Assembly (NCBI GenBank): GCA_002704685.1
Contig: PAHD01000027.1
Location: 1-32,846, forward strand
Direction: 5' to 3'
From: Fidelibacterota bacterium
GTDB taxonomy: Bacteria > Fidelibacterota > Marinisomatia > SCGC-AAA003-L08 > D37C17
Length of the DNA stretch: 32,846 nt
Position numbers and translations under genes: made by a program
In this document: positions 8,351-16,676 of the stretch, piece by piece
Layout: each line of letters begins with the position of its first letter
Position numbering within the stretch: position 1 is the first letter of the stretch
The notes under the pieces: model-generated
The model's database searches: none
Seen by the model: the letters and a program-made list of their open reading frames with translations, nothing else
What the model was told of the DNA's origin: nothing

Positions 8351-10307
8351 AGTTGATTTCAGCTATATTTATATAGTTTTTATAGTAATTTTTTCTTTTT
8401 TCATATACAATTATATAAAACTTTTAAGTTACAAAGTAAAAAAGTTCTTTTATCATTTAATACTAATTAGATCTATTGTTATTATTATTTTGGTAACATT
8501 AATAATTAATCCATCAATAACTTTCTCTTCGGTTTCAAATAAAACTTTTGACTTAGTTATTGATAATTCTAAAAGTATGAAAAAACATAGTCAAAATATA
8601 ATAAACAACATAAAAGAAATTAAAGATTGGGGTCAAAAAAATAAAATTAATTTTAATTTTTATATTTTTGGAAATTCTTTAAGGAAGATTTTTGATCTTG
8701 ATGAAATAGATTTTAGTGATAGTTACACAAATTTTAGTGACTTTGTAAATGAATATAAATCAAATAATGAAGTTATTCTTTTTTCAGATGGACTTAATAA
8801 TCATGGTTTAACTGATATTGATTATAAAAATTTAAATAGCGTTAATATTATTGGTTATGGAAATCAGATGGTATCAGATTTAGATATTAGTATAGAAATT
8901 TTGGATACAGTAATTTATAATGATAGCATAAAAGTTAATGTTTTAGTTAAAAAAAATATAGAAAATATTCGTGTTAATGGATCTATACATTTAAATAATA
9001 ATTTTTATAAAAATTATAGTTTAAATGATTATAATCTTGAGGAAAATTCTTATCAAGAAATTACTTTTACTTTACCAATAAATAAAATAGATAGATTTAA
9101 CGCAATTTATATAACAAATAACTATTTTGAATCAAATTATTTAAATAATAGTTTAGAATTATTCATACCAGCAAATAAATTTTCAAGTAAAAAACTATTA
9201 TTAATAAGTGGATCTATATCAAATAATACTAGTTATATAAAAAAAATTATAAAAAATAATTTATATGATTACAATATTGATCACATATATAGATTAAATA
9301 ATAATTTATGGAATAAATCAATGAACGATTTTAATTTTGAGGATTATAGTCTTCTAGTTTTTGATGATTTTCCAATATATAATGATGATAAGTCAATTAT
9401 TAATAATTTTGAAATAAATAATCAGAAGATTATTTATTTTCTTGGACCAAATAATTATTCTAGAAATTATATATTAGATTTTTGTAATTGTGATTATAAA
9501 AATATTGATAATTTAGTGGTCAATAAGTTTGGTAATGAGTATTTTTATAAGGGTAATTATTATATTCTTCCCTCCAGCGAAGTTAATCATATAATTCAAT
9601 GCAATAATGATGCAAATATATCTTATGATAATGGAAATACATTTATTTCAAAGCATAAAAATATTATTTTATTTCTAATTCCAAATTTAAAAGAAAATTC
9701 TTACCAAATTGATGATACTAGTTTAATGCTTGAGGATTTGATTTTATCTGTAATTGACAATGAGGTATATTCAAATAATAGAATATTTGAAATTTTTGTT
9801 GATACATACAGTGTAAATATTAATACACCTTTAGATGTGAAAATTAAGCTTTATAATAATAAAAATATTAATGATTTATTTTTAAATATTTATAAAGATA
9901 ATCAGCTGTATATGCAGTTTAATGATTTGGAAAAGAAATCTGTAGATTTTTTTTCCAAAGAAATAGTTTTTTATAAAAGTGGTGAGTACGTAATGCAAGC
10001 TGGTATAAAATTAGATAATAATAATATTAAAAGTAATTTCATAAATATAAAAGTTAATAAGATTGATAGAGAAATTTCTGTAGATGGTATTAATATGGAT
10101 TTTTTATCTGTTATATCAAATAATACTGAAGGAGTTTTTTACAAAAGCATTAATTTAGATGAGTTTTTAGAAAATATTGAAATTTCAAAAGTTAATACCG
10201 TAAATTATACTAAATTTGACTTAAATAATTTATCTTACCTTTTGATAGTAATTATAATCTTGCTATCATTAGATTGGTATATTAGAAACAAAGTTGGACT
10301 TGTATAA
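8343..10307 (+). CDS. Membrane-anchored VWA-like protein
   Basis: The 654-residue protein has two N-terminal membrane segments (about 8-25 and 38-57). A von Willebrand factor A-like domain follows, with a MIDAS-type motif D74-N-S76-K-S78 and a later LFSDGLNN segment. After a long extracytoplasmic region, a C-terminal membrane helix ends LDWYIRNKVGLV. This plan resembles a family of large BatA-like or uncharacterised VWA membrane proteins in the FCB group. The ligand and role are unknown. It precedes the polysaccharide genes with a one-base overlap, but a functional link is unproven. The ORF track starts at TTG 8337; ATG 8343 is preferred and sits two codons later. Codons are extremely AT-rich with many Asn. 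Confidence 0.75.
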   Translation: MLKVDFSYIYIVFIVIFSFFIYNYIKLLSYKVKKFFYHLILIRSIVIIILVTLIINPSITFSSVSNKTFDLVIDNSKSMKKHSQNIINNIKEIKDWGQKNKINFNFYIFGNSLRKIFDLDEIDFSDSYTNFSDFVNEYKSNNEVILFSDGLNNHGLTDIDYKNLNSVNIIGYGNQMVSDLDISIEILDTVIYNDSIKVNVLVKKNIENIRVNGSIHLNNNFYKNYSLNDYNLEENSYQEITFTLPINKIDRFNAIYITNNYFESNYLNNSLELFIPANKFSSKKLLLISGSISNNTSYIKKIIKNNLYDYNIDHIYRLNNNLWNKSMNDFNFEDYSLLVFDDFPIYNDDKSIINNFEINNQKIIYFLGPNNYSRNYILDFCNCDYKNIDNLVVNKFGNEYFYKGNYYILPSSEVNHIIQCNNDANISYDNGNTFISKHKNIILFLIPNLKENSYQIDDTSLMLEDLILSVIDNEVYSNNRIFEIFVDTYSVNINTPLDVKIKLYNNKNINDLFLNIYKDNQLYMQFNDLEKKSVDFFSKEIVFYKSGEYVMQAGIKLDNNNIKSNFINIKVNKIDREISVDGINMDFLSVISNNTEGVFYKSINLDEFLENIEISKVNTVNYTKFDLNNLSYLLIVIIILLSLDWYIRNKVGLV

Positions 10308-11863
10308 TGAATTTTATATTTTTAATAATTATAAGTTTTTTATTTACTCAAGATAATTCTTTCGATAAATGGAATTTGGAAAAACTATATTCTAATCAGT
10401 TAAAAAATAAACAAATAAATTTACAGAATCATAAAAATGTCAATCCCATAAATAACCCTATTATATTAGAAGAGTATATAGTAGGACCTGGAGATGAATT
10501 TTTTATTAGTTTTTCAGTTAATGATATTGTTTTTAGCGACTATATTGTTATTTCACAATTAAATGATATTGTTATCCCAGGTATTGGTATGATAAACTTA
10601 GAAAAGTTATCATTAAAAGAATCATATGATAAAATTAAAAGTATTTTTGCAAAAAAATATACAGATTCTAATCTTGATATTACATTAACAAATATAAGAA
10701 AATTTTATATTAATATTTTTGGTACAAATTCTGGTCCAACAAAAATTTTAACTAACCCTCTAGATAAGGTATCTGATGTATATGAAAAAATAATTAAGCA
10801 AATTAATATTAAAGAAGATTATAATTTAACTTATAGGAATGTAGTGTTAAAACGCAAATCTAATTTTTATAATATTGATTTGTTAGAATATAAAAGATTA
10901 GGCTTAGGAAATAATCCTCAACTCCTTGAAGGAGATGAGATTTATTTAAAAAATTATACAAAATATATTGATATTTATGGTGGTATAAATAGCCCAGGAA
11001 GATATGAGTATAAAAAAAATGAAAGATTAGCTGATTTTATTGCTGTTTGTGGTGGATTTAAAAATGATATTGAAACGGAAAAATTTAAGATTTCACGTTT
11101 TATAAAAAATAAAGATTTACCATCAGAAATTACTATAAATAATGATAGTCTTGATATATTTATTAATGAGTATGATCATATTATTATACCTGAAAAAGAT
11201 TTTTCTAAGAAAATGGTTTTTATTAATGGGGAAGTGAAAATTCCTGGTTATTATTTTCTTGAAGAAAATATGACCGTATATGAGCTTATTTTAAAAGCTG
11301 GTGGATATACTGATAGCGCAGATAAAAATAAAATAATACTTAATAATGATATTTTAGGTGATATCAAGGATTTAGAATTAGCGAGGATTAACTTGATACC
11401 TCCACAAAACAGGTCCTTATCTGAAATATCATACATTCAGTCAAGAAGTTTAATTGAAAAGGGTTCTGTAATTTCAAATAATAAGGAGTTTACATCTGAA
11501 GTACTTGCTTATAATTTAAATATTGATGATAAGGTATATATTCCTGTTTTAATAAGTTATGTTGAGGTAATTGGTGCAATTGAATATCCTGGTAGATATC
11601 CTTATGTAGATGGCCAAAGTATAGAGGATTATATAAAAAATGCTGGAGGAAAAACAAATAAATCAAGGGGTAATATATATATTGTTAATTCTTTTAATCA
11701 AAAGATAAAAGTATCAAGTAAATTTACTGAAATCTATAATGGTGAAACAATTTTTGTTGAAACTAAAGAAAATTTTAATACATGGAATAAATTGAAAGAA
11801 TCTATGAGTCTTATTGGTCAATTAGCAACTTTAATTGCTGTCATACAAAGTGCATCAAATTAA
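10307..11863 (+). CDS. Polysaccharide export protein (Wza/OPX type, SLBB repeats)
   Basis: This is a probable outer-membrane polysaccharide export protein. A short hydrophobic N-terminus (MNFIFLIIISFLFTQD) looks like a signal peptide without a lipobox Cys, unlike E. coli Wza. The poly-export domain begins near residue 55 with YIVGPGDEFFIS. At least three SLBB-type beta-grasp repeats follow, each with a G-x-x-x-x-PG(R/Y)Y core: GGINSPGRYEY near 225, NGEVKIPGYYFL near 308 and GAIEYPGRYPY near 424. Each is followed by an AGG-type turn. The C-terminus ends in a hydrophobic stretch (MSLIGQLATLIAVIQSA), which could cross or associate with the outer membrane. It forms a pair with the Wzz-like protein downstream, two bases apart at the codon level. 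Confidence 0.88.
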   Translation: MNFIFLIIISFLFTQDNSFDKWNLEKLYSNQLKNKQINLQNHKNVNPINNPIILEEYIVGPGDEFFISFSVNDIVFSDYIVISQLNDIVIPGIGMINLEKLSLKESYDKIKSIFAKKYTDSNLDITLTNIRKFYINIFGTNSGPTKILTNPLDKVSDVYEKIIKQINIKEDYNLTYRNVVLKRKSNFYNIDLLEYKRLGLGNNPQLLEGDEIYLKNYTKYIDIYGGINSPGRYEYKKNERLADFIAVCGGFKNDIETEKFKISRFIKNKDLPSEITINNDSLDIFINEYDHIIIPEKDFSKKMVFINGEVKIPGYYFLEENMTVYELILKAGGYTDSADKNKIILNNDILGDIKDLELARINLIPPQNRSLSEISYIQSRSLIEKGSVISNNKEFTSEVLAYNLNIDDKVYIPVLISYVEVIGAIEYPGRYPYVDGQSIEDYIKNAGGKTNKSRGNIYIVNSFNQKIKVSSKFTEIYNGETIFVETKENFNTWNKLKESMSLIGQLATLIAVIQSASN

Positions 11864-11864
11864 T

Positions 11865-12884
11865 ATGGATACAACATCATCTTTTACAAAGTATGTTTTT
11901 AAAAATAAATTAAATATAATGAAGTATTTAGTATTATCATTTTTTATATCTATTTTCTATTCTTTTTATGCTAAAGTTTTTTTTAAATCAGAAATTACAC
12001 TTTATCCAGCAGGTGAGCTATCCTCAAGTAATGAAATTTATAGTGACTTTAAAGATGCGATAGAATCTTTTGGATTCGAATCATCAAATTCAGATAATAA
12101 TTTTTATATACCTGATATAATTGAGAGTCGAAGATTAAAAAAAGAAATATTATACAAGAAATGGAATTCAAAAAAATTTTCTAACCCAGTTAATTTAATT
12201 GAATACTGGGAATTAGATGATTTAAATATTTTGAACCGTTTTCTATTATATTTTAAAACTTTATTTAATTCTTTTGAATATAATTCAAAATTAAAGTTCG
12301 AAGAAGATGCTATCAAATTGCTTGATGAACTTATTGATGTTGATGAAAAAAATTCTGGATTAATAGAAGTAAAAGTTCTAATGGATGAACCTCAATTAGC
12401 AGCTGATATTGCAAATTTTATTTCAAATTATGTAATTATGTACGTAGGTAATGAACAAAAACATTTTGCAACAAAAACTAAGCTTTTTCTAAGAACAATG
12501 CTGGACTCTTCTAAAATAGATTTAAAAGAATCAGAGCTCGAATTAACTAGTTTTAAGAAGAAAAATCCACTAAGTCTAGATACTCCAGATTTACAATTAA
12601 AAAGATTAAGATTAACTAGAAATGTCGAAGTTAATCAAGAGGTCTATATAACAATAAGAAAGCAATATGAATTATCTAAAATTGAGGAATCAAAAGAAAG
12701 ACTATTTGTTAATATATTAGATAATGCAAAACCTTCTTTGTATAAGGAATATCCTAATAGATTGATTATTATAATTAGTTTTACATTTCTTGGAACTTTA
12801 TTGCTTATCTTATGTCAAAGAATATATTTTGAGTTTAAAAGTATTAAAAGAAATTTTACATCTAATTTTCATGAAAACAAATAA
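11865..12884 (+). CDS. Wzz-type chain-length / polysaccharide co-polymerase protein
   Basis: The protein probably sets polysaccharide chain length in the inner membrane. It has a membrane segment near residues 20-40, a periplasmic alpha/beta and coiled-coil region, and a second membrane segment near residues 303-325. A GNVR-like stretch (RLTRNVEVNQEVY) precedes the second helix, followed by a reduced Pro-rich motif (AKPSLYKEYP). No Walker A or tyrosine-rich tail follows, so there is no fused BY-kinase. The ORF track begins at TTG 11835 inside the export gene; ATG 11865, one base after that gene's stop, is the better start. That gives 339 residues. It overlaps the sulfotransferase gene by 14 bases. 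Confidence 0.85.
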   Translation: MDTTSSFTKYVFKNKLNIMKYLVLSFFISIFYSFYAKVFFKSEITLYPAGELSSSNEIYSDFKDAIESFGFESSNSDNNFYIPDIIESRRLKKEILYKKWNSKKFSNPVNLIEYWELDDLNILNRFLLYFKTLFNSFEYNSKLKFEEDAIKLLDELIDVDEKNSGLIEVKVLMDEPQLAADIANFISNYVIMYVGNEQKHFATKTKLFLRTMLDSSKIDLKESELELTSFKKKNPLSLDTPDLQLKRLRLTRNVEVNQEVYITIRKQYELSKIEESKERLFVNILDNAKPSLYKEYPNRLIIIISFTFLGTLLLILCQRIYFEFKSIKRNFTSNFHENK

Positions 12885-13755
12885 TTTACCTGATTTTTTT
12901 ATATTAGGTGTTCAAAAAGCAGCAACATCATCAATACATAAAATTTTAAAACAAGATTATCGTATTTCTTTACCATATCAGAAAGAAACACATTTTTTTA
13001 GTCATAATTTCGATAAAAAAATTGAGTGGTATATTAATCAATTTAAAAATAAAAAAAAATATATTGTTAGAGGGGAAGTGGATCCATCATATATTTTTTT
13101 TAAAAAATCTGCTATAAATATAAAGAAATATATAAAAAATCCTAAATTCGTACTAGTTTTAAGGAAACCTATTGAAAGAGCTTTCTCTCATTATCTAATG
13201 TCAAAATCAAGAGGCTATGAAAAAGAATCTTTTTTTGATGCATTAGAATTAGAAGAAAAAAGATTAAAAAGTAGCAGTAGTTTTTTTTTATCACATTATA
13301 GTTACTTGAAACGAGGGAACTATTACCAGCAAATTATTGATTTTAAAAATATATTTCCAAAATCTAAGTTTTTATTTTTAAAATATGAAGATTTTAAAAA
13401 TATTAAAAAACAAAGAAAATTTATAAGTATGATTTATGATTTTTTAAATTTAAAAATGCAGAATAATCTCAACTTTTCAATTCACGAAAATAAATCTGGT
13501 TTGATGCGTTTTGAATTTGTAAGAGATTTAACTCATACTGATAATAATATAAGAAACTTTATTAAAAATCTTATCCCATCTGAATATATAAGGTTTAAAA
13601 TTTTAACATTTATAAATAATTTAAATAAGATGAATGGTGATAAAGAAAAATTAAATTATAGATTACTTAAAATCAAATATATTAAATGGAATAATGAACA
13701 AACAGATTTATTATCAAAAATATGTGATTTAGATGTTAATGATTGGAAAATATGA
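12871..13755 (+). CDS. Sulfotransferase (NDST/heparan-type fold)
   Basis: This is a PAPS-dependent sulfotransferase, probably acting on a sugar. The 5'-phosphosulfate loop is ILGVQKAATSSIHKIL with Lys16. KETHFF (39-44) matches the KEPHFF-like segment next to the active site. The 3'-phosphate site is LRKPIERAFSHYLM (97-110). RGNYYQQI and FLKYEDF are later landmarks of the same family. The track start at 12790 adds 27 unlikely residues read out of the Wzz gene; ATG 12871 opens directly into the domain. That gives 294 residues, normal for the family. A T9 run at 13281-13289 is in frame. Marine bacteria often sulfate their surface glycans, so a sugar acceptor is inferred. Confidence 0.88.
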   Translation: MKTNNLPDFFILGVQKAATSSIHKILKQDYRISLPYQKETHFFSHNFDKKIEWYINQFKNKKKYIVRGEVDPSYIFFKKSAINIKKYIKNPKFVLVLRKPIERAFSHYLMSKSRGYEKESFFDALELEEKRLKSSSSFFLSHYSYLKRGNYYQQIIDFKNIFPKSKFLFLKYEDFKNIKKQRKFISMIYDFLNLKMQNNLNFSIHENKSGLMRFEFVRDLTHTDNNIRNFIKNLIPSEYIRFKILTFINNLNKMNGDKEKLNYRLLKIKYIKWNNEQTDLLSKICDLDVNDWKI

Positions 13756-14591
13756 AGTTAACTTCACCTTTAATTGTTACTGGAATGCATAGAAGTGGAA
13801 CAACACTTTTAGTGAAAATTCTTGAAAAAAATGGTGTTTTTTTTGGTGCTTACCAAGATAATAATAGTGAGTCAATATTTTTTCAAAGATTAAACAGATG
13901 GCTTGTATCTTTTAATAATTCATATTGGGATAATCCAAAATCATTTGATACTTTAGATAATATTAACCTTGATTTTTTAATTTCAAAGTGTAATAGAACA
14001 ATTCAAAATAAAATATTAACTTTATACTATTTTGGATTGAAAAATATTTTTTTAAATAATAGTTTTTCTTCTTATGATTTGCCATGGGGTTGGAAAGATC
14101 CACTGAATACATTCACCCTAGATATATGGTCTAAAATTTTCCCTTGTATTTCTATCATTAACATAGTAAGAAATCCAATTGACGTATCATGTAGTTTAAT
14201 TAATAGACAAAGTAAAATGAAATCTCACGATTTGAAAAATTTAAAAAAATATTTTAACTCTCTAGTTCCTATTTTATCTATAAACAAAGGAGCTGTTTTT
14301 AGATCATTTGAAATCAATACAATAGATGATTGTTTGATTTTATATAAAAAATATCAAGATAAAATTAAACTGAATAATTTAAAAAATATTAAGCAGATAA
14401 ATATAAAATATGAAGATCTTGTAAATAATACAGAAGATGAATTAATTAAAATATATAGTTTTTGTGGAATTAATAATTTTAATTTGAAGCAAGATTCAAA
14501 ATTAATTGATAAAAATATTGCTAATAAATACAATAATTTAGATATCTCTTTTGATAGTAAGCTGTTAGACCTAATTTCTTATGATAAATAA
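13752..14591 (+). CDS. Sulfotransferase family protein
   Basis: This is a second PAPS-dependent sulfotransferase, from a different subfamily. The phosphosulfate loop is VTGMHRSGTTLLVKIL at residues 9-24. WGWKDPLNTFTL and the 3'-phosphate loop NIVRNPIDVSCSLINRQ are typical of the Sulfotransfer_3-like group. IKYEDLV near residue 220 is also conserved. The acceptor cannot be deduced; in this neighbourhood a polysaccharide or glycolipid is likely. ATG 13752 overlaps the previous stop (ATGA), which is preferred over TTG 13743 in the ORF track. The protein has 279 residues and overlaps the glycosyltransferase gene by 11 bases. Confidence 0.85.
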   Translation: MKLTSPLIVTGMHRSGTTLLVKILEKNGVFFGAYQDNNSESIFFQRLNRWLVSFNNSYWDNPKSFDTLDNINLDFLISKCNRTIQNKILTLYYFGLKNIFLNNSFSSYDLPWGWKDPLNTFTLDIWSKIFPCISIINIVRNPIDVSCSLINRQSKMKSHDLKNLKKYFNSLVPILSINKGAVFRSFEINTIDDCLILYKKYQDKIKLNNLKNIKQINIKYEDLVNNTEDELIKIYSFCGINNFNLKQDSKLIDKNIANKYNNLDISFDSKLLDLISYDK

Positions 14592-15147
14592 TTATAATTC
14601 ATGTTCAATAATTACTGTAAATTACAATTCATTTTTATACACGAAGAACTTAATAAAAAATTTAGAATATATAAGCACTAAAAACTTTAACTTATTCATT
14701 ATTGATAATTTCTCAGACGATAATTCTTATCAAAAAATTTTCAATTTATTAAAATTTTCATCAAAAAATATTTTCTTTTTAGAAGATAATAAAATTTTAG
14801 AATCATTTAAGAAAAATAATATTTTTTTAATTAGATTAAAATCTAACTATGGCTATTCTGCTGCTGTTAATATTCCACTAAATATGAATGATAAAATATA
14901 TTTAAGTAAGTTTTTTTGGATAATTAATAATGATGTTGAAATTGAAGTAAATACTTTAGATATTTTGAAAAAAGAATACATTCTAAATTCAATTACAACA
15001 CCAATGGTTTACGATTTAAATAATAAAAATAATATTCAATCTTTAGGGTGCACAATAAATTCACTATTATTGACAACAAAAAATTTAAAAAATCTTAATA
15101 ATTTTAATAAAATTGATTTTATATCAGGTGTATCTCTTTTTTTTTGA
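14581..15147 (+). CDS. Family 2 glycosyltransferase, N-terminal part (frameshifted gene)
   Basis: This is the N-terminal two thirds of a GT-A fold glycosyltransferase. SIITVNYNS at residues 9-17 is the nucleotide-binding start. FIIDNFSDDNS follows, then SNYGYSAAVN (the usual N-x-G-x-x-x-x-N helix), and IINNDVEI stands in the place of the DxD motif. The frame ends at TGA (15145-15147) just after FISGVSLFF, exactly where the family continues with an acidic acceptor region. That region is present in the next frame. Dropping one T from the T9 run at 15137-15145 joins the two into a single 289-residue protein of normal family length. Whether the gene is broken, switched or recoded is open. Confidence 0.85.
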   Translation: MINNYNSCSIITVNYNSFLYTKNLIKNLEYISTKNFNLFIIDNFSDDNSYQKIFNLLKFSSKNIFFLEDNKILESFKKNNIFLIRLKSNYGYSAAVNIPLNMNDKIYLSKFFWIINNDVEIEVNTLDILKKEYILNSITTPMVYDLNNKNNIQSLGCTINSLLLTTKNLKNLNNFNKIDFISGVSLFF

Positions 15148-15451
15148 TAAAAATGTTTTAAGAATAAATGGCAATTTACCTGAAGAATATTTTATGTATT
15201 ATGAAGATGTAGATTGGTGCAAAAAAGCTACTGATAATGATATTAAATTAATAATTAATACAAACACTAAAATTTTCCATAAAAAAAATAATAATGTTGA
15301 TTTCAAGCTTAAATTTTTTTCTATTTTAAATAGGTTGAGATTCTGTTCAAAGTTTCATCCTTATAAAATACCTTTAGTGCTTATATATAGTATTTTTGGT
15401 TTAATATATCATTTCACAAAATATTTACTTAATTTTAAAAATGTTAAATAA
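15113..15451 (+). CDS. Family 2 glycosyltransferase, C-terminal part (frameshifted gene)
   Basis: Frame 2 carries the missing C-terminus: FDKNVLRINGNLPEEYFMYYEDVDWCKKA, in the order expected of a rhamnosyltransferase-like GT2, with the acidic ED of YYEDVDW near the acceptor site. A hydrophobic C-terminal segment (VLIYSIFGLIYHFTKYLL) follows. The ORF-track start (TTG 15113) is only the open frame boundary; there is no convincing start or RBS, so this part is very probably made only as a fusion with the preceding frame. The stop overlaps the polymerase gene by 11 bases, so the original operon architecture is intact. Confidence 0.75.
   Translation: MILYQVYLFFFDKNVLRINGNLPEEYFMYYEDVDWCKKATDNDIKLIINTNTKIFHKKNNNVDFKLKFFSILNRLRFCSKFHPYKIPLVLIYSIFGLIYHFTKYLLNFKNVK
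15137..15145 (+). other. T9 homopolymer at the glycosyltransferase frame change
   Basis: Nine consecutive T residues separate the two frames of the glycosyltransferase. In frame 1 the reading is CTT-TTT-TTT-TGA. With eight Ts it becomes TTT-TTT-GAT and continues as a full-length protein. The same frame would be reached by a +1 slip on UUU before the UGA. Possible explanations are an assembly error, phase variation, transcript slippage or ribosomal frameshifting. Confidence 0.9.
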
Positions 15452-16676
15452 ATTTGTTTATATATCAATTATTTTATGTATTTCTCTAATTGGAGCTGAT
15501 AGAATTAATTTAATGAGTCAAGCATTTGAATTCTTTGTTTTTACTCCTTATTTACTATTAAGCTTATTAATTTTATTTACTTTGTTTTTATTCAATAGAG
15601 ATTATTTTGATTTTAAATGGTTATTAAATAATAATATATTTTTATTATTTTTTTTAATATACATAGTTACATGTATTATAAGTATTTTTTTTTCAATTGA
15701 TATTTATATTTCAATAAAAAGATTTATACTATTAATATATCTTTTATTATCTTCGATTATAATTCAATCTTACTTTAAAAATAATCAGGAATTGTTGAAA
15801 GTTTTAATTAAGTCATCATTATTAGGATCTTTTATTTTTTTTATATTTAATTTTCTTTTATTATTAAATTGGTTTTCTGATTTTGATTTTTCGAATTCCT
15901 ATATAAATCTTGAACCAGATAAGCTTGCATATTTTTTACCAAGATTAGGGGGATATTCAATGGACTCTAATAGGGGAGGTATCATACTATTCTTCTTCAC
16001 TTTTGTTTTATTTTTTTTTGGCAATAAAAACAAACTTAATTCATCTATTATAATTCTAAATATACTGTTCTTGTTTCTTAGTTTTTCAAGAACTATTTAT
16101 TTATTATTAATAATGGTTTTTCTTTTTCAACTTTTAATTAGTGAAAAAGAAATAAAAAAAAATATGCTAAAGAAAATCTTTTATAGTTTGATATTTTTTT
16201 TATTAATAATAGGATTTTTAACATTTAATCAAAATATTAACTTATATTTAGCTTTTCAGGAAAGAATAGATATATTTGAAATTTCACGTTTTTCATCGGC
16301 TGGAATTCATTTAAAATTAATTTTAGAAGGATTTGCAAAAGCATTTAACGATTTTAAAATATTATTTTTTGGTTCAGGTTTTGGAACATCATTTCTATTG
16401 ATCAAAGGATATTATTGGAGTGGTATTAAATATGGTAATTATCATTCATTATATATTACGACATTAGTTGAGTGTGGGATTTTCAATACAATATCAATGT
16501 TTATAATATCTTTTTTACTACCTTTTATAATTGATTATAAAAATCATATTTTCACTTTACTTTTTGGTTTATTGTTTTTTAATATTTTTTATCAATTAAT
16601 TATGGAACCAGTTTTTTGGTTTTCAATTTTATTATTTTATAAGTTTAATTTTAGTGAATTAAAAAATGAAAAATAA
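15441..16676 (+). CDS. O-antigen polymerase/ligase family membrane protein (Wzy/WaaL-like)
   Basis: The 411-residue protein is a polytopic membrane protein with about ten to twelve hydrophobic helices. Between the late helices lies a periplasmic loop with GSGFGTSF followed by NYHSLYITTLVECGI. That pair, a Gly-rich turn and an (N/H)-H-(N/S) segment before a helix, is typical of the Wzy_C/O-antigen ligase superfamily. FSRTIYLLL after a helix is also common there. Polymerase versus ligase cannot be separated by sequence; the neighbouring Wzz-like and export genes favour a polymerase. An in-frame T9 run lies at 16011-16019. It overlaps both neighbours by 11 bases. Confidence 0.8.
   Translation: MLNKFVYISIILCISLIGADRINLMSQAFEFFVFTPYLLLSLLILFTLFLFNRDYFDFKWLLNNNIFLLFFLIYIVTCIISIFFSIDIYISIKRFILLIYLLLSSIIIQSYFKNNQELLKVLIKSSLLGSFIFFIFNFLLLLNWFSDFDFSNSYINLEPDKLAYFLPRLGGYSMDSNRGGIILFFFTFVLFFFGNKNKLNSSIIILNILFLFLSFSRTIYLLLIMVFLFQLLISEKEIKKNMLKKIFYSLIFFLLIIGFLTFNQNINLYLAFQERIDIFEISRFSSAGIHLKLILEGFAKAFNDFKILFFGSGFGTSFLLIKGYYWSGIKYGNYHSLYITTLVECGIFNTISMFIISFLLPFIIDYKNHIFTLLFGLLFFNIFYQLIMEPVFWFSILLFYKFNFSELKNEK

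Noticed and set aside
12790-12870. 27-residue N-terminal extension of the first sulfotransferase
   Set aside because: It is read from the Wzz-like gene's coding sequence in another frame; ATG 12871 opens directly into the sulfotransferase domain.
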